Of a stretch of 12,010 bases of DNA, positions 5,970 to 12,010 are shown one piece after another. This stretch comes from Streptomyces sp. NRRL F-4489. GTDB lineage: Bacteria > Actinomycetota > Actinomycetes > Streptomycetales > Streptomycetaceae. Location: positions 1 through 12,010 of the forward strand of contig NZ_LLZI01000048.1 of NCBI RefSeq assembly GCF_001509485.1. Reading direction: 5' to 3'. Every line of letters starts with the position of its first letter. Position 1 is the stretch's first letter. The position numbers and the translations under genes were made by a program. The notes under the pieces are model-generated. The model did no database searches. It was not told where the DNA came from and saw only the letters and a list, made by a program, of their open reading frames with translations.

Positions 5970-6063
5970 CGTCCGGGATCCGGGGCGTCCGGACGGCGGA
6001 CAGCCCGGCCCCGCGACCCGGACACCGCCCGGCCGCCCCGCCCGCCGCCCCGCGAGAACCGGA

Positions 6064-6086
6064 TTGTCAGTGGTCCGGTGCACGAT
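6064..6086 (+). promoter_or_regulatory. RecA-independent (PafBC-type) DNA-damage promoter of lhr
   Basis: TTGTCAGTG (6064-6072), eight bases, then CACGAT (6081-6086) matches the mycobacterial/actinobacterial RecA-NDp pattern TTGTCRGTG-N8-TANNNT at every specified position except the first base of the -10 box. The -10 ends 7 nt before the ATG at 6094, so the transcript would be leaderless. This motif marks genes induced by DNA damage through the WYL-domain regulators PafB/PafC, without LexA. It fits a repair helicase. Confidence 0.8.
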
Positions 6087-6093
6087 GGGTGGC

Positions 6094-9000
6094 ATGACCG
6101 AGGCAGCGCTCGCATCCTTCTCGCCCGCCACCCGCGGCTGGTTCGCCGGGGCGTTCCGCGCGCCCACGGCCGCGCAGGAGGGCGCCTGGCGGGCGATCGC
6201 CGAAGGGTCGGACGTGCTGGTGGTCGCGCCGACGGGCTCCGGCAAGACGCTGGCCGCGTTCCTCGCGTCGCTGGACGCGCTGGCGAGCACCCCGCCGCCG
6301 GCCGAGCCGAAGAAGCGCTGCCGCGTGCTGTACGTCTCGCCCCTGAAGGCCCTCGCGGTCGACGTGGAGCGCAACCTCCGCAGTCCGCTGACCGGCATCC
6401 GCCAGGAGGCGGTCCGCCTCGGGCTGCCGGAGCCCGACATCCGGGTCGGCATCCGCTCCGGGGACACCCCGCCCGCCGAGCGGCGCGCCCTGGCCGTCCG
6501 CCCGCCGGACATCCTCATCACCACCCCCGAGTCGCTGTTCCTGATGCTGACGTCCTCGGCCCGGGAGGCGCTGGCCGGCGTCGAGACGGTCATCCTCGAC
6601 GAGGTGCACGCGGTCGCCGGCACCAAGCGCGGCGCCCATCTGGCGCTGTCCCTGGAGCGCCTGGACGAGCTGCTGGACCGCCCGGCGCGCCGGATCGGGC
6701 TGTCGGCGACGGTCCGCCCGGTGGAGGAGGTGGCCCGCTATCTCTCGCCGCGGCGCCGGGTGGAGATCGTCCAGCCGCCGTCCGGGAAGCGCTTCGACCT
6801 CGCGGTCACCGTCCCGGTGGAGGACATGGGCGAGCTCGGCGGCTCCCCCGTCCAGGAGGGCGGCACGGGCGAGAAGCCCTCCATCTGGCCGCAGGTCGAG
6901 GAGCGGATCGCCGATCTCGTCCAGTCCCACCGCTCCACGATCGTCTTCGCCAACTCCCGCCGCCTGGCCGAGCGGCTGTGCAACCGCCTCAACGAGATCG
7001 CCTACGAGCGCGCCACCGGCGAGCCGCTGCCCGAGCACCACTCCCCCGCCCAGCTGATGGCCGAGGCCGGCGCCGCCCGGGGCGCGCCCCCGCTGCTGGC
7101 CCGCGCCCACCACGGCTCGGTCTCCAAGGAGCAGCGCGCCCTGGTGGAGGAGGACCTCAAGGCCGGCCGGCTGCCCGCCGTGGTCGCCACCTCCAGCCTG
7201 GAGCTGGGCATCGACATGGGCGCGGTCGACCTGGTCGTCCAGGTGGAGTCGCCGCCGTCGGTGGCCTCCGGGCTCCAGCGGGTGGGCCGGGCCGGCCACC
7301 AGGTCGGCGCGGTGTCGAAGGGCATCGTCTTCCCCAAGTACCGCGGCGATCTGGTGCAGGCCGCGGTGGTCACCGAGCGGATGCGGGCGGGCGCCATCGA
7401 GGCGCTGCGGGTGCCCGCCAATCCCCTCGACGTGCTCGCCCAGCAGCTGGTCGCGATGACGGCGCTGGACACCTGGGACGTCGAGGAGCTGCTGGCCGTG
7501 GTCCGCCGGGCGGCCCCGTTCGCCGCGCTCCCGGAGTCCGCGTTCACCGCCGTGCTGGACATGCTCGCCGGCCGCTATCCCTCCGACGCCTTCGCCGAGC
7601 TGCGCCCCCGCCTGGTGTGGGACCGCGTCGCGGGCACCGTCACCGGCCGCCCCGGCGCCCAGCGGCTGGCCGTCACCTCCGGCGGCACGATCCCCGACCG
7701 CGGCCTGTTCGGCGTCTTCCTGGCCGGGGAGAGCGCCGGCAAGGGCGGCGGGAAGCGGGTCGGCGAGCTGGACGAGGAGATGGTCTACGAGTCCCGCGTC
7801 GGCGACGTCTTCACGCTCGGCACGACGTCCTGGCGCATCGAGGACATCACCCGCGACCGCGTCCTGGTCACCCCCGCCCCCGGGGTGCCCGGCCGGCTGC
7901 CGTTCTGGAAGGGCGACCAGCTCGGCCGCCCGCTGGAGCTGGGCCGCGCGCTGGGCGCGTTCCTCCGGGAGATCGGCGCGCTCGCGCCCCAGGACGCCGC
8001 CGCCCGGCTGGCCGCCGCCGGCCTGGACGACTGGGCGGTCTCCAACGTCCTGGCCTACCTCTCCGAGCAGCGCCAGGCGTGCGGCCACGTCCCCGACGAC
8101 CGCACCATCGTGGTCGAGCGCTTCCGGGACGAGCTGGGCGACTGGCGGGTGGTGATCCACTCCCCCTTCGGGGCGCAGGTGCACGCCCCCTGGGCGCTGG
8201 CCCTCGGCGCCCGCCTCGCCGAGCGCTACGGCCTCGACGCCCAGGTGATGCACGCCGACGACGGCATCGTGCTGCGCCTGCCGGACGCCGACCTGATGGG
8301 CCTGGACCTGCTCGACGGCGGCGCGCCCTTCGGCGGCGGCGACGGCCGGGCGGCGGATCCGGAGCAGTCCCCGGTGGGCGCCGCCGATGTGGTCTTCGAC
8401 CACGGGGACGTCGACCAGCTGGTCACCGACCAGGTCGGCGGCTCCGCGCTGTTCGCCTCCCGCTTCCGGGAGTGCGCCGCCCGCGCCCTGCTGCTGCCGC
8501 GCCGCAGCCCCGGCAAGCGCACCCCCCTGTGGCAGCAGCGCCAGCGCGCCGCCCAGCTGCTCCAGGTGGCGAGCGAGTTCGGTTCGTTCCCGATCGTCCT
8601 GGAGGCGGTCCGCGAATGCCTCCAGGACGTGTTCGACGTCCCGGGGCTGACGGAGCTGATGGCCGACATCGAGGCGCGCCGGGTCCGCCTGGTGGAGGTC
8701 ACCACACCCGAGCCGTCCCCGTTCGCCCGCTCGCTGCTCTTCGGCTATGTCGCCCAGTTCCTCTACGAGGGCGACTCCCCGCTGGCCGAGCGCCGGGCGG
8801 CCGCGCTGTCCCTGGATTCCCGGCTGCTGGGCGAGCTGCTGGGCCGCGCCGAGCTGCGCGAGCTGCTGGACGCCGGGGTGCTCGCCGAGCTGGAGCGCGA
8901 GCTCCAGTGGCGCACCGACGACCGCCGCGTCAAGGACGTCGAGGGCGTCGCCGACCTGCTGCGGATGCTGGGCCCGCTGACCGACGCCGAGCTGGCCGAG

Positions 9001-10929
9001 CGGGGCGCGGAGCCGGGCTGGGCCGGGGAGCTGGCGGCGGCCCGCCGCGCCATCCGGGTGCGGATCGCCGGCGCCGAGCACTGGGCGGCCGTCGAGGACG
9101 CCGGGCGCCTGCGGGACGCCCTGGGCACCGCGCTCCCGGTGGGCGTCCCGGAGTCGTTCACCGAGCCGGTCAAGGATCCGCTGGGCGATCTGCTCTCCCG
9201 TTACGCCCGGACCCACGGCCCGTTCACCTCCGAGCAGGCCGCCGCCCGCTTCGGGCTGGGCACGGCCGTCACGGACGGCGCCCTGCACCGCCTGGCCGCC
9301 GCCGGCCGCCTCGTCGCCGGGGAGTTCCGCCCGCCCGGTGCCCACCCCCCGGCCCCGGAGGGGCAGCCCCCGCTCCACGGCCTGGGCCAGGAGTGGTGCG
9401 ACGCCCAGGTGCTGCGCCGGCTGCGCCGCCGCTCGCTGGCCGCGCTGCGCGAGGAGCTGGAGCCCGTGCCGCCCGCCGCGCTGGCGGCCTTCCTGCCGCA
9501 GTGGCAGCACGTCGGCCCGCCCCGCCCGGCGCCCGCCCCCGGCGCGCCGGCGCCGGCCCCGTCATCTTCCGGGCTGCGCGGGATCGACGGCCTGGTGCGC
9601 GCCGTCGAGCAGCTCCAGGGGGCGCCGGTGCCGGCCTCCGCCCTGGAGAAGCTGATCCTGCCGTCCCGGGTCGCCGGCTACACCCCCGCCCTCCTGGACG
9701 AGCTGACCGCGACGGGCGAGGTGCTGTGGGCCGGCGCCGGCGCCCTCCCCGGCAAGGACGGCTGGCTCTCCCTCCATCTCGCCGACGCGGCGCCCCTCTT
9801 GCTGCCGCCCCCGCTCCCCCTGGAGCTGACCGCGCTGCACGACGCGGTGCTGGCCGCCCTCGCCCCCGGTTACGGCCTGTTCTTCCGCCAGATCGCCGAT
9901 CAGGTCCGCGCCACCACCCATCCGGAGGCCACCGATCCGCAACTCGCCGACGCCCTGTGGGAGCTGGCCTGGTCGGGCCGGCTGACCAACGACACCCTGG
10001 CCCCGCTGCGCGCCCTGCTCGGCTCCGGCCGCACGGCCGGCGCCACCGCGCACCGCGCCCGCCGCGCCGTCCCCCGGGGCCGCTACGGCTCGCTGACCGC
10101 GGCCGCCCGCCCCGCCGCCGGCCGCTCCGGTCCACCGACCGTCGGCGGCCGCTGGTCCCTGCTGCCCGCCGCCGAGCCGGACCCCACCCGCCGGGCCCAC
10201 GCCCTGGCCCGTACGCTCCTGGACCGCCACGGCATCGTGACCCGCGGCGCGGTCGCCGCCGAAGGGGTCACCGGCGGCTTCTCCGCCGCGTACCGCGTGC
10301 TGTCGGCCTTCGAGGAGGCCGGGCAGGCCCGCCGCGGCTATGTGGTCGAGGGGCTGGGCGCCGCCCAGTTCGCGATGGACGGGGCGGTGGACCGGCTGCG
10401 GGCGATCAGCAGCCGGCGGGAGCGGGACACCGGCGATCCGTTCGCGGACGGCGGTTCGTTCCCCGGGGGCGGCTCGTTCCCCGGGGGCGGCCCGTTCGCG
10501 GACGGCGGCCCGGGGCGGCCGCGCCCCTCCGGCCCGCCGCGCGCTCTGGTCCTGGCCGCCGCCGATCCGGCCAACGCCTACGGTGCCGCCCTGCCCTGGC
10601 CCGAGCCCCCCGAGGGCGCCACCCACAAACCGGGCCGCAAGGCCGGCTCCCTGGTCGTCCTGGTCGACGGCGAGCTGGCGCTCTACATGGAGCGCGGCGG
10701 CAAGACGCTGCTGCTGTGGCCGCTGGGCCCCGATCCCGCCGACGCCGCCACCGACCCCCGGCTGCGCTCCGCCGTGGAGGCGCTGACCGACGCCGCCCGG
10801 GCCGGCGCCCTCGGCACGATCACCACCGAGCGCGTCAACGGCACCTCCGCCCTGACCTCCCCCTACGCACCCCTCCTGGAGGCCGCGGGCTTCCACGCCA
10901 CACCCCGGGGGCTGCGCCTGAGAGGCTGA
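6094..10929 (+). CDS. lhr: Lhr family ATP-dependent DNA helicase, full-length type
   Basis: This 1611-aa protein is the long form of Lhr, a superfamily-2 3'-to-5' DNA/RNA-DNA helicase used in DNA repair. The helicase core (about 1-420) shows Walker A APTGSGKT (45-52), TTPES (143-147), DEVH (169-172), SAT (204-206), ATSSLELGID (365-374) and motif VI QRVGRAGH (395-402). The Lhr-specific winged-helix and beta-barrel regions follow, with HSPFGAQVHAPWALAL near 689-704. The large C-terminal half is the tandem winged-helix region which in E. coli Lhr has uracil-DNA glycosylase activity; activity here is not shown. Two low-complexity inserts stand out: a Pro/Ala linker near 1141-1158 and a Gly/Phe repeat at 1450-1472. 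ATG 6094 is 7 nt after the -10 box; an in-frame ATG at 6085 lies inside the promoter and is rejected. The nei gene follows 83 nt downstream. Confidence 0.96.
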   Translation: MTEAALASFSPATRGWFAGAFRAPTAAQEGAWRAIAEGSDVLVVAPTGSGKTLAAFLASLDALASTPPPAEPKKRCRVLYVSPLKALAVDVERNLRSPLTGIRQEAVRLGLPEPDIRVGIRSGDTPPAERRALAVRPPDILITTPESLFLMLTSSAREALAGVETVILDEVHAVAGTKRGAHLALSLERLDELLDRPARRIGLSATVRPVEEVARYLSPRRRVEIVQPPSGKRFDLAVTVPVEDMGELGGSPVQEGGTGEKPSIWPQVEERIADLVQSHRSTIVFANSRRLAERLCNRLNEIAYERATGEPLPEHHSPAQLMAEAGAARGAPPLLARAHHGSVSKEQRALVEEDLKAGRLPAVVATSSLELGIDMGAVDLVVQVESPPSVASGLQRVGRAGHQVGAVSKGIVFPKYRGDLVQAAVVTERMRAGAIEALRVPANPLDVLAQQLVAMTALDTWDVEELLAVVRRAAPFAALPESAFTAVLDMLAGRYPSDAFAELRPRLVWDRVAGTVTGRPGAQRLAVTSGGTIPDRGLFGVFLAGESAGKGGGKRVGELDEEMVYESRVGDVFTLGTTSWRIEDITRDRVLVTPAPGVPGRLPFWKGDQLGRPLELGRALGAFLREIGALAPQDAAARLAAAGLDDWAVSNVLAYLSEQRQACGHVPDDRTIVVERFRDELGDWRVVIHSPFGAQVHAPWALALGARLAERYGLDAQVMHADDGIVLRLPDADLMGLDLLDGGAPFGGGDGRAADPEQSPVGAADVVFDHGDVDQLVTDQVGGSALFASRFRECAARALLLPRRSPGKRTPLWQQRQRAAQLLQVASEFGSFPIVLEAVRECLQDVFDVPGLTELMADIEARRVRLVEVTTPEPSPFARSLLFGYVAQFLYEGDSPLAERRAAALSLDSRLLGELLGRAELRELLDAGVLAELERELQWRTDDRRVKDVEGVADLLRMLGPLTDAELAERGAEPGWAGELAAARRAIRVRIAGAEHWAAVEDAGRLRDALGTALPVGVPESFTEPVKDPLGDLLSRYARTHGPFTSEQAAARFGLGTAVTDGALHRLAAAGRLVAGEFRPPGAHPPAPEGQPPLHGLGQEWCDAQVLRRLRRRSLAALREELEPVPPAALAAFLPQWQHVGPPRPAPAPGAPAPAPSSSGLRGIDGLVRAVEQLQGAPVPASALEKLILPSRVAGYTPALLDELTATGEVLWAGAGALPGKDGWLSLHLADAAPLLLPPPLPLELTALHDAVLAALAPGYGLFFRQIADQVRATTHPEATDPQLADALWELAWSGRLTNDTLAPLRALLGSGRTAGATAHRARRAVPRGRYGSLTAAARPAAGRSGPPTVGGRWSLLPAAEPDPTRRAHALARTLLDRHGIVTRGAVAAEGVTGGFSAAYRVLSAFEEAGQARRGYVVEGLGAAQFAMDGAVDRLRAISSRRERDTGDPFADGGSFPGGGSFPGGGPFADGGPGRPRPSGPPRALVLAAADPANAYGAALPWPEPPEGATHKPGRKAGSLVVLVDGELALYMERGGKTLLLWPLGPDPADAATDPRLRSAVEALTDAARAGALGTITTERVNGTSALTSPYAPLLEAAGFHATPRGLRLRG
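10441..10509 (+). repeat. In-frame tandem repeat in lhr (FADGG-SFPGGG-SFPGGG-PFADGG)
   Basis: Two exact 18-bp copies (10456-10473 and 10474-10491) encode SFPGGG twice. They are flanked by near-identical 15-bp units at 10441-10455 and 10495-10509 encoding FADGG. The whole encodes residues about 1450-1472 of Lhr, a Gly/Phe-rich loop in the C-terminal region. Each unit contains a CCCCGGGG palindrome. Confidence 0.75.
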
Positions 10930-11000
10930 CCCCGTAAGCCCGCGCGCCGGCGACGCGTCCCCCGGGCCCCCGCCCGCCCCCGGTCCCGCCCCCGCCGGTG

Positions 11001-11006
11001 CATGAT
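11001..11006 (+). promoter_or_regulatory. -10-like CATGAT before nei
   Basis: CATGAT ends 6 nt before the GTG start of nei, the same geometry as the other leaderless starts here. There is no -35 box in the C-rich sequence upstream, and no damage-promoter motif. nei may also be read through from lhr. Confidence 0.35.
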
Positions 11007-11012
11007 GGCACC

Positions 11013-11909
11013 GTGCCCGAAGGAGACACCGTCTGGCTGCTGGCCCGGCGCCTGGACGAGGCGCTGGCCGGCCACCGGCTCACCCGCTGCGACCTGCGGG
11101 TCCCCCGCCTGGCCACGGTGGACCTGACCGGCCGCACGGTGCTGGCGGTCGTCCCCCGCGGCAAACACCTGCTCACCCGCTTCGACGGCGGACACTTCGG
11201 CGGCGGACGCCCCGAGGCCGGGCGCTCCGAGGGTGGCCTGACCCTCCACTCCCACCTCCGGATGGACGGCGCCTGGCGGATCTACGCCCCGGACGAGCGC
11301 TGGCGCGGCGGCCCCGCGCACCAGATCCGGGCGGTCCTCGGCACCGCCGCGCACACCGCCGTCGGCTACCGCCTCCCCGTCCTGGAACTGCTCCGCACCG
11401 CCGACGAGGACAAGGTCACCGGCCACCTGGGCCCCGATCTCCTCGGCCCGGACTGGGACCCGGACGAGGCGCTGCGCCGGCTGCTCACGGACCCCGGCCG
11501 CCCCCTCGGCGAGGCCCTGCTCGACCAGCGCAATCTCGCCGGGATCGGCAATGTCTTCGCGTGCGAGCTGTGCTTCCTGCTCGGCGCCTCCCCCTGGCTC
11601 CCGGTCGGCGCGCTCCCCGCCCCCGAGCGCGCCCCGGCGCTCGCCAAAAAACTCCTGGAGGCGAACAAGGACCGCCCCGACCGCGTCACCACCCCGTGGG
11701 GCCTTGGCCCGCCCGCTTCCGGCGCCGCCGCGCGCGGCCTCCGGGACCGCCGCCTGTGGGTCTACGGCCGCGCCGGCCGCCCCTGCCTGCGCTGCGGTAC
11801 GCCCGTCCGCACCGCCGGCCCGGGCCCCACCTCCCACGGCCGCGTCACCTACTGGTGCCCCGCCTGCCAGCCGCCCCCACCGGAAGGCACCCCGCCCACC
11901 GGCCCGTAA
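11013..11909 (+). CDS. nei: Fpg/Nei family DNA glycosylase/AP lyase (endonuclease VIII-like)
   Basis: This 298-aa bifunctional base-excision repair enzyme removes oxidised bases and cuts the abasic strand. P2 and E3 (start PEGDTVW) are the catalytic N-terminal nucleophile and acid. This fixes the start at GTG 11013, because the GTG at 10998 would bury Pro2 in the chain. The conserved Lys is in RGKHLLTRF (K51). The helix-two-turn-helix is in LLDQRNLAGIGNVFACEL (169-186). A C-terminal zinc finger has C258/C261 and C282/C285, with the catalytic loop Arg in GRVTYWCPAC (R277). Residues about 61-74 (HFGGGRPEAGRSEG) look like an insert between two N-terminal beta strands that usually run on as FDGG-LTLHSHLRMDG. 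Pairing with lhr also occurs in Mycobacterium tuberculosis (lhr and nei adjacent), so the two likely share a repair role. Confidence 0.95.
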   Translation: MPEGDTVWLLARRLDEALAGHRLTRCDLRVPRLATVDLTGRTVLAVVPRGKHLLTRFDGGHFGGGRPEAGRSEGGLTLHSHLRMDGAWRIYAPDERWRGGPAHQIRAVLGTAAHTAVGYRLPVLELLRTADEDKVTGHLGPDLLGPDWDPDEALRRLLTDPGRPLGEALLDQRNLAGIGNVFACELCFLLGASPWLPVGALPAPERAPALAKKLLEANKDRPDRVTTPWGLGPPASGAAARGLRDRRLWVYGRAGRPCLRCGTPVRTAGPGPTSHGRVTYWCPACQPPPPEGTPPTGP

Positions 11910-11947
11910 GAACGCCGCCCCAGCTCACGGCCCCACGAACGCGCACT

Positions 11948-11960
11948 TGACGCCCCGTCA
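11948..11960. promoter_or_regulatory. Palindrome TGACG-CCC-CGTCA past nei
   Basis: A perfect 5-bp-arm palindrome lies 39 nt after the nei stop. It overlaps a second one, TCAG-TCAC-CTGA (11958-11969). Palindromes of this form resemble TetR-type operators in actinomycetes. It could control a gene beyond the right edge or be a weak terminator element. Nothing else is recognisable in 11910-12010, and I see no strong terminator for nei. Confidence 0.3.
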
Positions 11961-12010
11961 GTCACCTGAGCCCGCGCCCCCGCCACCACCGCCCCCACAC
12001 CACCCCACTG

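Noticed and set aside
5955..6096. A LexA-type SOS box upstream of lhr
   Set aside because: No GAAC-N4-GTTC-like palindrome is present; the RecA-independent damage motif accounts for the region better.
6067..9510. A 1147-codon minus-strand open frame opposite lhr
   Set aside because: The sequence is His/Gln/Gly/Arg-rich with no domain, the typical mirror of a GC-biased coding strand. The plus strand carries all Lhr motifs.
4036..10929. A very long open frame (about 2297 codons) covering the azlCD/araC region and lhr
   Set aside because: It is simply the lhr frame left open upstream by the scarcity of stop codons in GC-rich DNA. The part before 6094 is low-complexity and antisense to three well-supported genes.
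10998..11012. The upstream GTG as the nei start
   Set aside because: Fpg/Nei enzymes need Pro2 exposed at the mature N terminus; only GTG 11013 gives this.

Overview
The window is very GC-rich, with G or C at nearly every third codon position. Gene content, leaderless starts and a small leader-peptide gene of a type common in Streptomyces all point to the chromosome of a Streptomyces or a close relative. I see no insertion sequence, phage gene, tRNA, rRNA or CRISPR array. Most genes look like chromosomal housekeeping or accessory genes rather than a mobile island.

Layout. (1) 178-570 (+): a small cysteine-, YPQQ- and glycine-zipper-containing protein, convergent with 643-2058 (-), a secreted beta-propeller-like protein. 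A 12-bp stem at 601-632 separates them. (2) 2059-2654: a long divergent intergenic region. On the minus strand it holds a small gene (2351-2437) for a leader peptide ending in the ASAACR-type motif, with its own promoter. About 290 nt of structured, repeat-containing untranslated DNA follows before the propeller gene. (3) 2655-3578 (+): an orphan alpha/alpha-toroid (prenyltransferase-like) protein. A nested inverted repeat at 3618-3672 ends it. (4) 3698-5946 (-): an AraC-family regulator followed by azlC and azlD, an apparent branched-chain amino-acid exporter with an ATGA start/stop overlap. (5) 6094-11909 (+): a DNA-repair pair, the large helicase Lhr (1611 aa) and a Nei/Fpg-family DNA glycosylase.

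The two most informative signals are in the control regions. The lhr start is preceded by TTGTCAGTG-N8-CACGAT, which matches the actinobacterial RecA-independent (PafBC-type) DNA-damage promoter except for the first base of the -10 box. This suggests that lhr, and perhaps nei, is damage-inducible. Upstream of the secreted propeller gene lies the leader peptide, a hallmark of sulfur/cysteine-responsive control in actinomycetes, although the gene downstream has no obvious sulfur role.

A consistent theme is leaderless translation. Five starts (leader peptide, toroid gene, azlC, lhr, nei) have a -10-like hexamer ending 6-7 nt before the start codon and no convincing ribosome-binding site. Several proteins also carry short in-frame tandem repeats (the first small protein, AzlC at both ends, Lhr near its C terminus) that look like recent local expansions. 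I found no clearly unprecedented multi-gene system. The leader-peptide/propeller arrangement is the least explained part.
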